Assembly: GCA_945952105.1 (NCBI GenBank)
Contig: CAMFGZ010000031.1
Location: 1-54,036, forward strand
Origin: an uncultured Rhodospirillaceae bacterium
Lineage (GTDB): Bacteria > Pseudomonadota > Alphaproteobacteria > Reyranellales > Reyranellaceae
Length of the DNA stretch: 54,036 nucleotides
Reading direction: 5' to 3'
The notes below the pieces were generated by a model, which did not search any database, had not been told where the DNA came from, and was given only the letters and a program-made list of their open reading frames with translations. Position 1 is the first letter of the stretch; each line of letters opens with the position of its first letter. Position numbers and translations under genes: made by a program. This document shows positions 16,556 through 25,222 of the stretch, piece after piece.

Positions 16556-17275
16556 ATGACCGCCTCCCAGCCCGCCCTTCGCGTCTGCGGCCTCGCCAAG
16601 TCCTTCACCGTACATGCCCAGGGCGGCCTGTCGCTTCCCGTGCTGCACGACGTGGCGCTAACCGTGTCGCCCGGCGAATGCCTGGCGCTGGTCGGCCCGT
16701 CGGGGGCCGGCAAGAGCACCCTTCTGCGCTCGCTCTACGGCAACTATCGCGCCGACGCCGGCTCGATCCGCGTGCGCCAGGACGAAGGTTGGATCGAACT
16801 GGTCGGCGCCGAGCCGCGTACCGTCCTCGACGTGCGCCATCGCACGATGGGTTTCGTCAGCCAGTTCCTGCGCGTGATCCCGCGCGTGCCGGCCGTCGAC
16901 GTGGTCGCCGAGCCGCTCGTCCGGCGCGGCGCCGATGCGGCGGAGGCGCGACAGCGGGCTGAGTTCCTGCTGGCCATGCTCGGGATTCCCGCACGCCTGT
17001 GGGCACTGCCGCCCGCGACTTTCTCCGGCGGCGAGCAGCAGAGGGTGAACATCGCGCGCTCGCTGATCGTCGACTATCCGATCCTGCTGCTCGACGAACC
17101 GACCGCCTCGCTCGACGCCGCCAATCGCGACGGCGTGGTCGAGCTGATCTCCCAGCGCCGCGACGCCGGTGCGGCCATCGTCGGCATCTTCCATGACACC
17201 GCCGTGCGCGACGCAGTCGCCACGCGCGTCCACGAAGTCGTTCCCCCCGTGACGCCGTCCGGAGCTGCCCCATGA
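16556..17275 (+). CDS. phnL: C-P lyase ABC ATPase PhnL
   Basis: A 239-residue second ABC-type protein of the C-P lyase system. It has Walker A GPSGAGKST, the family's long loop with GWIELVGAEPRTVLDVRHRTMGFVSQFLRVIPRV (in outline), signature FSGGEQQRVNIAR and Walker B ILLLDEPTASLDAAN. It lies 5 bp after phnK and overlaps phnM by ATGA. Its exact role in the complex is poorly defined in the literature I recall. Confidence 0.95.
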   Translation: MTASQPALRVCGLAKSFTVHAQGGLSLPVLHDVALTVSPGECLALVGPSGAGKSTLLRSLYGNYRADAGSIRVRQDEGWIELVGAEPRTVLDVRHRTMGFVSQFLRVIPRVPAVDVVAEPLVRRGADAAEARQRAEFLLAMLGIPARLWALPPATFSGGEQQRVNIARSLIVDYPILLLDEPTASLDAANRDGVVELISQRRDAGAAIVGIFHDTAVRDAVATRVHEVVPPVTPSGAAP

Positions 17276-18417
17276 ACCTCGAGACCATCCTGACCAACGC
17301 CCGCGTGGTCACAGCCGACGCCGAATTCGACGGCACGGTCATCGTCCGCGACGGAGTGATCGTCGAAGTCGCGCCCGACCGCTCGCATGTCGCCGGCGCC
17401 ATCGATCTCGAGGGCGACTATCTCGTCCCCGGCCTGGTCGAGCTGCATACCGACAACATGGAAAAGCACTTTGCGCCGCGCCCCGGCGTGAAATGGCCGA
17501 GCGTGTCGGCAGTCATGGCGCACGACACCCAGGTCAGCGCGGCCGGCATCACGACGGTGTTCGATTCGCTGGCGCTGGGCGACGTGCACGGCAAGTCGGA
17601 CCGCGTGCAGAACCGGGAGCGCATGATCGAGGCGGTGTGCGCCGCCACCGACCGTCGCATCACGCGCGCCGAACACCGCATCCACCTGCGCTGCGAGATC
17701 ACGGCCGAGGACGCGGTCGAGGCCGTCGACAAGTGGATCGACCTGCCGCTGGTCGGGCTGGTCTCGATCAACGACCACACGCCCGGCCAGCGCCAGTTTC
17801 TCGATCCCGAGAAACTGAAGCAGTACTACAAGGGCAAGTATGCGATGACCGACGCCCAGTTCGAGGAATTCTCGGCTCGCGTCACCGAGCTGCATCACCG
17901 CAATGCCGTCCGGCACCGCAGCGAGATCGTCGGCCGCGCCCAGGCGCGTGCGTTGCCGATCGCGAGCCACGACGATGCGACCCACGGCCATGTGCAGGAG
18001 GCCGTCGCGAACGGCATGACCATCGCCGAGTTCCCGACCACGCACGAAGCGGCCCAGGCCTCGCGCGAAGCGGGCATGGCCGTGCTGATGGGCGCACCCA
18101 ACTTCGTGCTCGGCGGCTCCCACTCCGGCAACATCGCGGCGATCGACCTGCTGCGCGCCGGTCATGTCGACATCCTGTCGTCGGACTATGTGCCGGCCAG
18201 CCTGATGGAAAGTGTGTTCAAGCTCCCCTCTTCCGGCGTCGGCATCTCGCTGCCGCAGGCGGTGAGGCTCGCTGCTCTCAATCCGGCCCGGGCCGTCGGC
18301 CTCGGAGACCGCGGCGAGATCGCGCCGGACCGCCGCGCCGACCTGGTGCGGGTACGCACGGTCGACGGCGCCGCCGTCGTGCGCGCCGTCTGGCGCGAGG
18401 GCGAGCGCGTCGTCTGA
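17272..18417 (+). CDS. phnM: RPnTP diphosphatase PhnM
   Basis: A 381-residue amidohydrolase-fold enzyme that removes pyrophosphate from ribose-1-phosphonate-5-triphosphate before PhnJ acts. Metal-site segments visible are LVELHTDNMEKH, a carboxylated-lysine candidate in LKQYYKGKYAM, HDDATHGHV, and the late DILSSDYVPASL. Length is normal. The start overlaps phnL; the gene ends 14 bp before phnN. Confidence 0.96.
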   Translation: MNLETILTNARVVTADAEFDGTVIVRDGVIVEVAPDRSHVAGAIDLEGDYLVPGLVELHTDNMEKHFAPRPGVKWPSVSAVMAHDTQVSAAGITTVFDSLALGDVHGKSDRVQNRERMIEAVCAATDRRITRAEHRIHLRCEITAEDAVEAVDKWIDLPLVGLVSINDHTPGQRQFLDPEKLKQYYKGKYAMTDAQFEEFSARVTELHHRNAVRHRSEIVGRAQARALPIASHDDATHGHVQEAVANGMTIAEFPTTHEAAQASREAGMAVLMGAPNFVLGGSHSGNIAAIDLLRAGHVDILSSDYVPASLMESVFKLPSSGVGISLPQAVRLAALNPARAVGLGDRGEIAPDRRADLVRVRTVDGAAVVRAVWREGERVV

Positions 18418-18431
18418 TCCGGAAGACCGTC

Positions 18432-19007
18432 ATGGAAGGCTCGCTGGTCTACGTCATGGGTCCGTCCGGTGCCGGCAAGGACTCCGTCCTGGGCCGCGCC
18501 CGCGCCCTGCTCGCGCCGGAGGCGCCGGTCGTGTTCGCGCACCGCTACATCACCCGGCCCGCTGACACGGGCGGCGAGAACCACATCGCCGTCACGCGCG
18601 CCGAATTCGCCATGCGCCGCGCCCACGGCCTGTTCGCCTACCACTGGGGCGCCCACGGCAACGACTATGGCGTCGGCCGCGAGATCCACGACTGGCGGGC
18701 CGCCGGTCTGACCGTGGTGGTGAGCGGCTCGCGCGATCATTTCCTGCGCACGGGCGGCCTCGACTCGCAGGCCCGCCCGGTCCTGATCACCGCGTCGGCC
18801 GATCGCCTGAAGCAGCGCCTCGCCGGCCGGGGCCGCGAGAACCTGGCCGAGGCGGCGAAGCGGCTGGAACGCGCCGAAGCCTACGAGATCGACGATCCGC
18901 GCCTGGTGACGATCGTCAACGACGGCACCCTCGACAAGGCCGCCGAGGCCTTCGTCAGGCTGCTCTCCAGACTTGAGTGGTCAGGCGCCGCCCTCCGCCG
19001 AGCCTGA
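18432..19007 (+). CDS. phnN: Ribose 1,5-bisphosphate phosphokinase PhnN
   Basis: A 191-residue P-loop kinase related to guanylate kinase. It has Walker A GPSGAGKDS (10-18), HRYITRPADTGGENH (the guanylate-kinase-like substrate loop) and the lid segment RLAGRGRENLAEA. It converts ribose 1,5-bisphosphate from the C-P lyase pathway to PRPP. The last 53 bp overlap, on opposite strands, the end of the DUF1045 gene, so the two phn transcription units converge with no terminator between them. Confidence 0.94.
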   Translation: MEGSLVYVMGPSGAGKDSVLGRARALLAPEAPVVFAHRYITRPADTGGENHIAVTRAEFAMRRAHGLFAYHWGAHGNDYGVGREIHDWRAAGLTVVVSGSRDHFLRTGGLDSQARPVLITASADRLKQRLAGRGRENLAEAAKRLERAEAYEIDDPRLVTIVNDGTLDKAAEAFVRLLSRLEWSGAALRRA

Positions 19008-19704
19008 ACCGCGCCAGCACGTTGAACGGCCGGCCCGGCGCCGGCTGTCGGAAGACGCAAAGGTCACGCACCGCCAGCGGCTGGCCGACGAAGGCCGCGA
19101 ACCGGCGGCGCAACTCGTCCAGAACCGTCGCGCGTTCGGCCAGATCCTTCACCCGGCCCGTGAGCGTCAGGTGGAAGCGCCCCTGCTCCATCACAAAGGG
19201 ATATCCCCAGCGCTGCAGCAATTCGTCCTGACGCGCGCTCAGGCCCGCGGCGCGACGGCGCGCCAGCTCGGCTTCGCAGGCCGGCCGGCGGAACGCATCC
19301 AACCGGACGACGCAGCGGTCGGAGAAATCCTGGAGGGCATCACATCGCTCCGACGGCACGAGCGCGAGGAAATCCCGCAGCTCGGCCAGGGCCAGCACCG
19401 GGACGTCGATCTGCCGCTCCGTGACCGCCAGCGTGCCGACCGCCTCCAGCAGATCGCGCTCGGTCGCGCCATCGACCAGAGCCATCGGCGGCTTCAGCGT
19501 GCCGTGAAAGCCGTAGAGCCTGGGATCCGCCACCATCTCGGACAGCCGCTCCCGGGAAATGCCTTCGATCGGGGTGATGTCCCGGGCCTCGCCCGAATCC
19601 GGGCTGCGACCGAGCCAGCGACTGGCGGCTACTGCCAGCGCCTCTTCCGGCCGGGGCGCATAGTAGAGCGCATAGCGGGGCCGTTCCGCGGACGCATCGT
19701 TCAT
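18955..19704 (-). CDS. DUF1045 phosphonate-associated protein (2H-phosphoesterase-like)
   Basis: A 249-residue cytoplasmic protein matching the putative phosphonate metabolism family (DUF1045), usually encoded in phn operons. It opens RYALYYAPRPEEALA and carries two His-containing motifs resembling the HxT pair of 2H phosphoesterases: YGFHGTLKPPMAL and GRFHLTLTGRV. I infer hydrolysis of a cyclic or phosphodiester ribose intermediate, possibly doing what PhnP does elsewhere, since no phnP gene is present in the window. It overlaps phnE2 by ATGA. Confidence 0.85.
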   Translation of the reverse strand: MNDASAERPRYALYYAPRPEEALAVAASRWLGRSPDSGEARDITPIEGISRERLSEMVADPRLYGFHGTLKPPMALVDGATERDLLEAVGTLAVTERQIDVPVLALAELRDFLALVPSERCDALQDFSDRCVVRLDAFRRPACEAELARRRAAGLSARQDELLQRWGYPFVMEQGRFHLTLTGRVKDLAERATVLDELRRRFAAFVGQPLAVRDLCVFRQPAPGRPFNVLARFRLGGGRRLTTQVWRAA

Positions 19705-20537
19705 TTCCCTATCCCCGCGCGTCGGCCGATCATGGCGAAGCGTAGCTGGCTGGACACGACGTCGATGGCAGCCACCGTGACCAGGATCATCAGGATGATG
19801 AACGAGGTCTGCTGCAGCTCCAATGTCCGGATCGCCTCGGCCAGATGCAGGCCGATGCCGCCGGCGCCGACGATGCCGATGATCGTGGCCGAGCGGGTGT
19901 TTGATTCGAAGTAGTAGAGGACCTGGCTCGCCAGCACCGGAAAGACCTCGGGCAGGACGCCGAAGCGGATTCCCATGAGATGGCTGCCGCCGGTCGAGGC
20001 GATGCCTTCGACCGGCTTGCGGTCGGCCGCCTCGATCGCCTCCGAGAAGAGCTTGCCGAAGCTGCCGATGTCGGCAGTCATGATCGCGAGCGCGCCGGCG
20101 AACGGGCCTAGCCCCACCACGTTGATCCAGATCAGCGCCCAGATGAGGATGTCGACGCTGCGGATCGTGTCGAGCGAGCGACGCGCGAAGAAGCGGACGA
20201 CGCGCTGCGCCGTGACGTTCCGGGCCGCCAGCAGGCCGACCGGCAGAGCAAGCACGGCGGCCGACAGGGTGCCCAGCAGCGCAATCGCCACGGTTTCGAT
20301 CAGCGCCATTCCATAGGCCCGGGCATGCGCCCACGATCCCGGATCGGGCGGCAGCATCAGTCCGGCGATCTCGAACAGGCGCCCCATGCCGGTCAGCAGC
20401 GTGCCGTCGAAGAAGCCCAGCTCGCCCATGCCGAACAGCAGGAGCGCAAACAGCGCGGCGGCAATGCCCGCCATCATGAGGCGCTGCCGGCTCCATCGCG
20501 TGAAGTGTTCGGGGTAGCGCGCGCGAACGGCGTCCAT
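19701..20537 (-). CDS. phnE: Phosphonate ABC transporter permease PhnE (second copy)
   Basis: A 278-residue inner-membrane permease of the PhnE family with about six helices. The EAA-like loop is KPVEGIASTGGSHLMGIRFGVLPEV (in outline), and IVGAGGIGLHLAEAIR follows. It pairs with the preceding phnE gene; paired PhnE1/PhnE2 permeases are common in alphaproteobacteria. The start at 20537 overlaps the stop of phnE1. The longer ORF to 20813 overlaps phnE1 and is rejected. Confidence 0.93.
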   Translation of the reverse strand: MDAVRARYPEHFTRWSRQRLMMAGIAAALFALLLFGMGELGFFDGTLLTGMGRLFEIAGLMLPPDPGSWAHARAYGMALIETVAIALLGTLSAAVLALPVGLLAARNVTAQRVVRFFARRSLDTIRSVDILIWALIWINVVGLGPFAGALAIMTADIGSFGKLFSEAIEAADRKPVEGIASTGGSHLMGIRFGVLPEVFPVLASQVLYYFESNTRSATIIGIVGAGGIGLHLAEAIRTLELQQTSFIILMILVTVAAIDVVSSQLRFAMIGRRAGIGK

Positions 20538-21421
20538 CAGTTTCCTCCTTCGAGGCCGATCAGGCGATGCCGCAGGAGCGACGTCAGCGAGTCGATGATC
20601 GCCACGGTGAGGAGGATCAGCACCAGGATCGCGGAGACGTCGGAATAGTAGAACTTGCGGATGGCCTCGATCAGGTCCTGCCCGATGCCGCCGGCGCCGA
20701 CGAACCCCATGACGGCCGCGCCGCGCACGTTGATTTCGAAGCGCAGCAGCGTGTAGCTGATGAAGTTCGACAGGACCTGCGGCAACGCACCGAAGCGCAT
20801 CGCCACATGCCACGGCGCCCCTGTCGACGACACGCCCTCGACCGGCTTCATGTCGATGTTCTCGACGACCTCGGCGAACAGCTTGCCGAGCGCGCCCAGC
20901 GTATGGATGACCACGGCCAGCACGCCCGCCATCGGCCCGAGGCCGAAGGCGATCACGAACAGGAGGGCGAAGACCAGTTCCGGCACGGTGCGGCAGAGCT
21001 CACAGAAGCGGCGCACGACGACGCGCAGCCAGCGGCCTGGCGCGACGTTCGCCGCCGCCAGGAAGGCGAGGCCGCCCGCCGCCAGGGCGCCGAGAAGCGT
21101 GCTGACATACGCCATCAGCAACGTCTCGCCGAGCAGCCGCAGCCAGCGCTGCAGGCCCCAGAACCATTCCGCGAAGTCGGTCCAGACGGGCCGGCCGTTC
21201 TCGAGATGGAACAGCCGGATGATGTAGCTGGGGAAGCGATGGATGTTCTCGAAGAACTTGACGGGAGACACCTCGGCCGAGATCGAGGCCAGCAGCATCG
21301 CGGCCACCACACACGCCACAAACAGCAGCGTGTTGCCGCGACGGCTGCGCACCGAGGCGTCGTAGGCCGCCATCAGCGGCCGGAGCTGCGCCTCGGGCAG
21401 CCGGACGATCGTGGAGCTCAC
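20537..21421 (-). CDS. phnE: Phosphonate ABC transporter permease PhnE (first copy)
   Basis: A permease of up to 294 residues with a cytoplasmic N-terminal segment, one early helix (NTLLFVACVVAAMLLA), then the transport core with KPVEGVSSTGAPWHV and FVGAGGIGQDLIEAIRKF. The start is uncertain: GTG at 21421 gives VSSTIVRLPEAQLRPL, while ATG at 21373 gives MAAYDASVRSRRG. Neither has a clear Shine-Dalgarno sequence. I chose the GTG because it is closer to phnD. It would form a heterodimeric channel with the downstream PhnE. Confidence 0.9.
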   Translation of the reverse strand: MSSTIVRLPEAQLRPLMAAYDASVRSRRGNTLLFVACVVAAMLLASISAEVSPVKFFENIHRFPSYIIRLFHLENGRPVWTDFAEWFWGLQRWLRLLGETLLMAYVSTLLGALAAGGLAFLAAANVAPGRWLRVVVRRFCELCRTVPELVFALLFVIAFGLGPMAGVLAVVIHTLGALGKLFAEVVENIDMKPVEGVSSTGAPWHVAMRFGALPQVLSNFISYTLLRFEINVRGAAVMGFVGAGGIGQDLIEAIRKFYYSDVSAILVLILLTVAIIDSLTSLLRHRLIGLEGGN

Positions 21422-21456
21422 AGGCCGGACGGGGTCGAGGAGCTGCGACGCGCCGG

Positions 21457-22386
21457 TCAGCTCTTCTGCTTGCGCAGCGCGTCGACGAACTTGATCAGCT
21501 CCACGACCGGCTCGTAGGAAGCCGCGTCGACCTTGGTGAAGGCGCGATCCTTGCCGTCCGAGAGCTTGTCGAACGCGGCCTTGGCCTTGGTCGGCGCCTC
21601 GTCGAACGCCTTCCAGATGGCGGCCTTGAGGTCGGGCGGCAGGCTGGCGAGATAGGCGAAGGGCGAATTCGGGATCAGGTCTGACTTGTAGATGATGCGG
21701 AAGTCTTCCTGCTTGGCCAGGCCCTTCGACACCATGCGGGTCAGGTTCGAGTCGTTTTCGGCGTTCCACCAGTTGGCGGCGACGTCGACCGTCTTCTGCT
21801 GCAGCGCGATCACCGCGTTCTCGTGGCTGCCGGTGTAGGTCACGCGCGCAAAGAAGGTGTCGGGATTGAGCTTGAGCTTGTTCAGTGCGAAGCGCGGCAC
21901 GTTGTTGCCCGAGGTCGAATTCGGATCGACGAGGCCCAGGTTCTTGCCCTTGAGATCGTCGATCGTCTTGTAGGGGCTGTCGGCGCGCACGTAGAAGACC
22001 GAGTAGTAGCCGATCGTGCCGTCATTGTTCACGGTCGTGGCGAAGGGCTCGACCTTGACGCCCGTCACGATGGCTCGGGCGTAGGAAGCCGGGCCGTAAC
22101 CCGCGATGTGGATGCTGCCGTTGCGCTGGCCTTCGATCACCGCGGCATAGTCGTTGGCGACGCGCAGCGTCACCTTGGTGCCGAGCTGCTGGGAGAGATA
22201 TTCCATGAACGGCCCGTAGCGCTCGGTGACGCCCGAGGCATTCTCGGCGGGGATCACGGCGAAGACGAGCTCCGGATAGGCGCTCTTCCACGACTGGGCG
22301 TGGGCGGCGCCCCCGGGAATCAACGAAGAGGCGGCGAACGACGAGGCGGCAAGGGCAGCGCCCAGGGCGTGACGGCGGGTAAGCAT
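21457..22386 (-). CDS. phnD: Phosphonate-binding periplasmic protein PhnD
   Basis: A 309-residue binding protein for the phosphonate importer. The signal peptide is 1 to about 30, beginning MLTRRHALGAALA and ending AHA; the double arginine makes Tat export possible, but the consensus is imperfect. The mature part starts with LVFAVIPAENASGVTERYGPF, and LVDPNSTSGNNVPRFAL is the conserved ligand-binding loop. Length is normal. It lies between phnC and the two phnE genes. Confidence 0.94.
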   Translation of the reverse strand: MLTRRHALGAALAASSFAASSLIPGGAAHAQSWKSAYPELVFAVIPAENASGVTERYGPFMEYLSQQLGTKVTLRVANDYAAVIEGQRNGSIHIAGYGPASYARAIVTGVKVEPFATTVNNDGTIGYYSVFYVRADSPYKTIDDLKGKNLGLVDPNSTSGNNVPRFALNKLKLNPDTFFARVTYTGSHENAVIALQQKTVDVAANWWNAENDSNLTRMVSKGLAKQEDFRIIYKSDLIPNSPFAYLASLPPDLKAAIWKAFDEAPTKAKAAFDKLSDGKDRAFTKVDAASYEPVVELIKFVDALRKQKS

Positions 22387-22422
22387 GCTTGTTCTCCTTG
22401 ATGAAGACCGATGGTCGGAAGA

Positions 22423-23241
22423 TCAGGAACCGGCGGCGGCAAAGCCCGGCTGCAGGCCCGCCGGCAGGGAGACGGGCGACGGCACGCCGTGGCCCATGAC
22501 CTCGCCGGCTTCGAGTCCGTAGAGTTCGCGCGCAGTCGCTTCGGTGAGGGCGGCCGGCACGTCGTCGAACACGACCCTGCCGCCCGCCATGCCGATCAGC
22601 CGGTCGCAATAACCGCGCGCCAGGTCGAGACTGTGGAGGTTGCACATCACGGTGATGCCGAGATGGCGGTTGATGTGCTGCAGCGCGTCCATCACCACCT
22701 TGGTGTTGCGCGGATCGAGCGAGGCGATGGGCTCGTCGGCGAGCACGATGTCGGGTTGCTGGATCAGGGCACGGGCGATGGCAACCCTCTGCTGCTGGCC
22801 ACCGGACAGGGTCTCGGCGCGCTGGCCGGCCATGCGGGCCATGTCGAGGCTTTCAAGCGCCGACAGGGCCTGCGCCTTCTCGTCGTCGCTCCACATCTTC
22901 AGAAGCGCGCGGGTCGCCGGCATGTGGAAGGCGCGGCCCATCATGACGTTGGTCAGCACGTCGAGTCGGCCGGCGAGGTTGAACTGCTGGAAGATCATGG
23001 CGCAGCGCGCGCGCCACGCCCGCAGCGGACGGCCGCGCAGTGCCGTGACGTCGGTATCGCCGAACAGGATGCGCCCCGAAGTTGGATCGCCCAGGCGATT
23101 GATCATGCGCAGAAGAGTCGACTTGCCCGCACCGGAACGGCCGATCACACCGACCATCTGTCCGGCCGGAACGACGAGCGAGACGCCGTCGACGGCATGC
23201 TTGCCGCCGAAGCTCTTGGTAACGCCTTCCAGTCGAAGCAT
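22423..23241 (-). CDS. phnC: Phosphonate ABC transporter ATPase PhnC
   Basis: A 272-residue ABC ATPase that powers phosphonate uptake by PhnD/PhnE. It has Walker A GRSGAGKST, the PhnC-typical IFQQFNLAGRLDVLTNVMMG (in outline), signature LSGGQQQRVAIAR and Walker B IVLADEPIASLDP. The ATG at 23241 has GGAGG at ideal spacing, so the ORF's upstream extension to 23292 is rejected. The C-terminal 25 or so residues are variable. First gene of the minus-strand phn operon, 51 bases after a Pho box. Confidence 0.95.
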   Translation of the reverse strand: MLRLEGVTKSFGGKHAVDGVSLVVPAGQMVGVIGRSGAGKSTLLRMINRLGDPTSGRILFGDTDVTALRGRPLRAWRARCAMIFQQFNLAGRLDVLTNVMMGRAFHMPATRALLKMWSDDEKAQALSALESLDMARMAGQRAETLSGGQQQRVAIARALIQQPDIVLADEPIASLDPRNTKVVMDALQHINRHLGITVMCNLHSLDLARGYCDRLIGMAGGRVVFDDVPAALTEATARELYGLEAGEVMGHGVPSPVSLPAGLQPGFAAAGS

Positions 23242-23292
23242 GCGGCCTCCGATCCACCTTGCGGTTCGGTACCCGCTGCAGGCTTCGCCCAC

Positions 23293-23321
23293 GCGACAAT
23301 TGCGTTACAGACCGAAGACAG
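23293..23321 (-). promoter_or_regulatory. Pho box of the phnCDE operon
   Basis: Minus-strand half-sites CTGTCTT, CTGTAAC and TTGTCGC are each separated by 4 bp (11-bp period). This is the best of the three Pho boxes in the window. It ends 51 bases before the phnC ATG. Confidence 0.82.
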
Positions 23322-23398
23322 CGGTGGAGAATCTCACCAAGACTGAACCAGCGGCCGGCCGCGGCGTTGACCACGGGGAACACGGAAGGACGGAAAGC

Positions 23399-23716
23399 GT
23401 GATCTACCTGCTGGGCTCGATCGTCGCGATCGTGGCCGTCACCTTTGCCGCGGCATGGCTGGTGACGTCCCGCTGGCCGCACAGGACGCGGGGGTGGCAG
23501 GTCACGTTGTCTGCCCTCAGCGTGCCATTTCTGTCGGTCGTGCTGTTCGCCGTGGCCGTGCTCGCGACCCTCGTGGACGCACGGGACGTTCCCGAGCGCG
23601 GGACCATGGGGATGGTGATCTTCTCGATGGTCTTCTTTCTGGTCTACGCCATCGCTGCCGGGCTCGCGGTCGGCGTGCCGACGGCGATCGTCGCTGTCAG
23701 GGTGCTTCGGCGGTAG
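23399..23716 (+). CDS. Small membrane protein, unknown function
   Basis: A 105-residue protein with a GTG start at 23399 and GGAAGGA upstream. I see three hydrophobic helices: about 3-22 (LLGSIVAIVAVTFAAAWL), 36-56 and 72-95, and no recognisable catalytic motif. It diverges from phnC; the Pho box between them points towards phnC. Its last 20 bp overlap the end of the opposite-strand gene. I do not recognise the family. Confidence 0.6.
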   Translation: MIYLLGSIVAIVAVTFAAAWLVTSRWPHRTRGWQVTLSALSVPFLSVVLFAVAVLATLVDARDVPERGTMGMVIFSMVFFLVYAIAAGLAVGVPTAIVAVRVLRR

Positions 23717-24068
23717 AGAGGGTCGGTCGGTCGGACAGCACGCGGCTGGGAGCGTGAATTGCCCACCTTACGGATGCGTACAGACCGAAGCCGATCACGG
23801 CCAGCAACCCGCCCATGAGGACGAAGCCTCCCGGCTCATCGCCCTTCGGAAAGAACCGGGCGGTTGCCATCGCGGCGGCAATCACGGCGGCCATGAATCC
23901 GGCAACGTGCGCCAGGAACTTCCAGCCGAAGGCGCGGACGAACCCATTGCGCTCGGACGCCGTCACGAGAATGGGCCGGCCGGTGCGGTCCTGCCGGTAG
24001 ATATGACCCTTGCGGTGGGGCTGGAACTGGGTGGACATCGCCCACCCCAGGGCCTCGATGATGCTCAT
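23697..24068 (-). CDS. Small membrane protein, unknown function
   Basis: A 123-residue protein with a basic, probably cytoplasmic N-terminal half (QPHRKGHIYRQDRTGRP) and two hydrophobic helices, about 52-70 and 79-98. A second ATG at residue 11 (MSTQFQPH) is equally plausible as start. The 3' end overlaps the convergent membrane-protein gene. Not a family I can name. Confidence 0.55.
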   Translation of the reverse strand: MSIIEALGWAMSTQFQPHRKGHIYRQDRTGRPILVTASERNGFVRAFGWKFLAHVAGFMAAVIAAAMATARFFPKGDEPGGFVLMGGLLAVIGFGLYASVRWAIHAPSRVLSDRPTLSTAEAP

Positions 24069-24134
24069 CGCGCGTGAAACGCACCGGCTCGACCGGTCGT
24101 TCCATCGAATCCGGGCATCGCGACGGCACCAGGA

Positions 24135-24833
24135 TCACGCGATCGCGGGCACCCTGGCGGAGTGCGCCGGCTTCATCAGATAGCCGACGCCGCGGATGGT
24201 ATGGATCTCGACATCGGAACCGGCGTCCGCGAGAAGACGGCGCAGGCGATGGACATAGACCTCGACGGCGTTGGACGACTTGTCGTGCGCACCGCCGAAC
24301 ACCAGCGCGTCGAGCACGTCGTGAACGAGGACTCTCTCGCCTCGCTTCAGGAACACCTCCAGCAGATCGGCTTCCCGGGCCGGGACGGTGAAGGTCCTGC
24401 CCTTGATGAAAACGCAACGACTGTCGGCATCGAACGCCACGTTGCCCATCTCGAGGACATGGGATGGCGTGTCCGGCGGCCGCTGCATGAGGGAGCGGAG
24501 ACGGGCCACCAGTTCGGCCATCGCGAACGGCTTGACCATGTAGTCGCTCGCGCCCCTGTCGAGACCCGTCACGCGGTCGTCGAGCGCGTTGCGCGACGAC
24601 AGGATCATTACCGGTGTCGCATCGTGGCGCTTGCGCAGCTGATCGAGCACCTTCAAGCCGTCCGCATCGGGAAGTCCCAGATCCAGCACGATGGCCGCAT
24701 ACTGGACGGCCTGGACGGCGAGCCTGGCGTCGTCCGCCAGGCCCACGATATCGACGTCGATGCCTGCGCGTTTCAGGGCATCCGCGATCAGCCCTGCCAA
24801 TTCACGGCTGTCTTCGATGATGAGAACGCGCAT
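24135..24833 (-). CDS. OmpR/PhoB-family response regulator, orphan
   Basis: A 232-residue two-component regulator. The receiver has the acidic pair in IIEDSRE, acceptor Asp51 in IVLDLGLPDADG, Thr/Ser switch region MILSSRNALDD, and Lys in MVKPFAM; the C-terminal winged helix ends AVEVYVHRLRRLL. The LDLGLPDADGLKVL pattern resembles QseB/TctD-type regulators rather than PhoB. No histidine kinase gene is adjacent in the usual arrangement; the nearest is the PhoR-like gene 700 bp upstream on the same strand, with two small genes between. Confidence 0.88.
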   Translation of the reverse strand: MRVLIIEDSRELAGLIADALKRAGIDVDIVGLADDARLAVQAVQYAAIVLDLGLPDADGLKVLDQLRKRHDATPVMILSSRNALDDRVTGLDRGASDYMVKPFAMAELVARLRSLMQRPPDTPSHVLEMGNVAFDADSRCVFIKGRTFTVPAREADLLEVFLKRGERVLVHDVLDALVFGGAHDKSSNAVEVYVHRLRRLLADAGSDVEIHTIRGVGYLMKPAHSARVPAIA

Positions 24834-24857
24834 CGCCGAGCCTCCTTCGTCGGATGG

Positions 24858-25130
24858 TCAACCTCGCGGCGGCAGATCGATCCGGGCGTCCTTGAGCGCC
24901 TTCTCGATCACGGGAATTCCGCTTGGATCGCCCGCCTTGCACTTCTCGATGGCAACGCGCGTATCCAGGCTTTGCGGCTGCTGGCCGCGCCTTGAGTTCA
25001 TATCGAGATACCGTTCGTAGGTCCCCGCCAAGGCGCTGCAGTAGCTTGCGTCGGCGGACTGGGCGGAAGCCGCCACGGGCGACAGCGTGACCGCGAGCAG
25101 CGCAATACCGAGCAATTTCATCCTGGTCAT
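24858..25130 (-). CDS. Small secreted protein, unknown function
   Basis: A 90-residue protein with a clear signal peptide (MTRMKLLGIALLAV, cleavage near ASAQS, residue 24) and two cysteines in the mature part (in DASYCSAL and IEKCKAGD), which could form a disulfide. A strong GGAGGATCAA ribosome site precedes the ATG. It lies 24 bp upstream of the response-regulator gene on the same strand, so the two are probably co-transcribed. Similar Cys-x(n)-Cys small periplasmic proteins are common in this class, but I assign no function. Confidence 0.65.
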   Translation of the reverse strand: MTRMKLLGIALLAVTLSPVAASAQSADASYCSALAGTYERYLDMNSRRGQQPQSLDTRVAIEKCKAGDPSGIPVIEKALKDARIDLPPRG

Positions 25131-25222
25131 TTGATCCTCCAAAGCTCCTGAAGAGCGGCACCATTGAGGGCCCGGACGGAGGCTCGATTGCGGCGGCCCG
25201 ATTTCAAAGACCTTACACGGCG

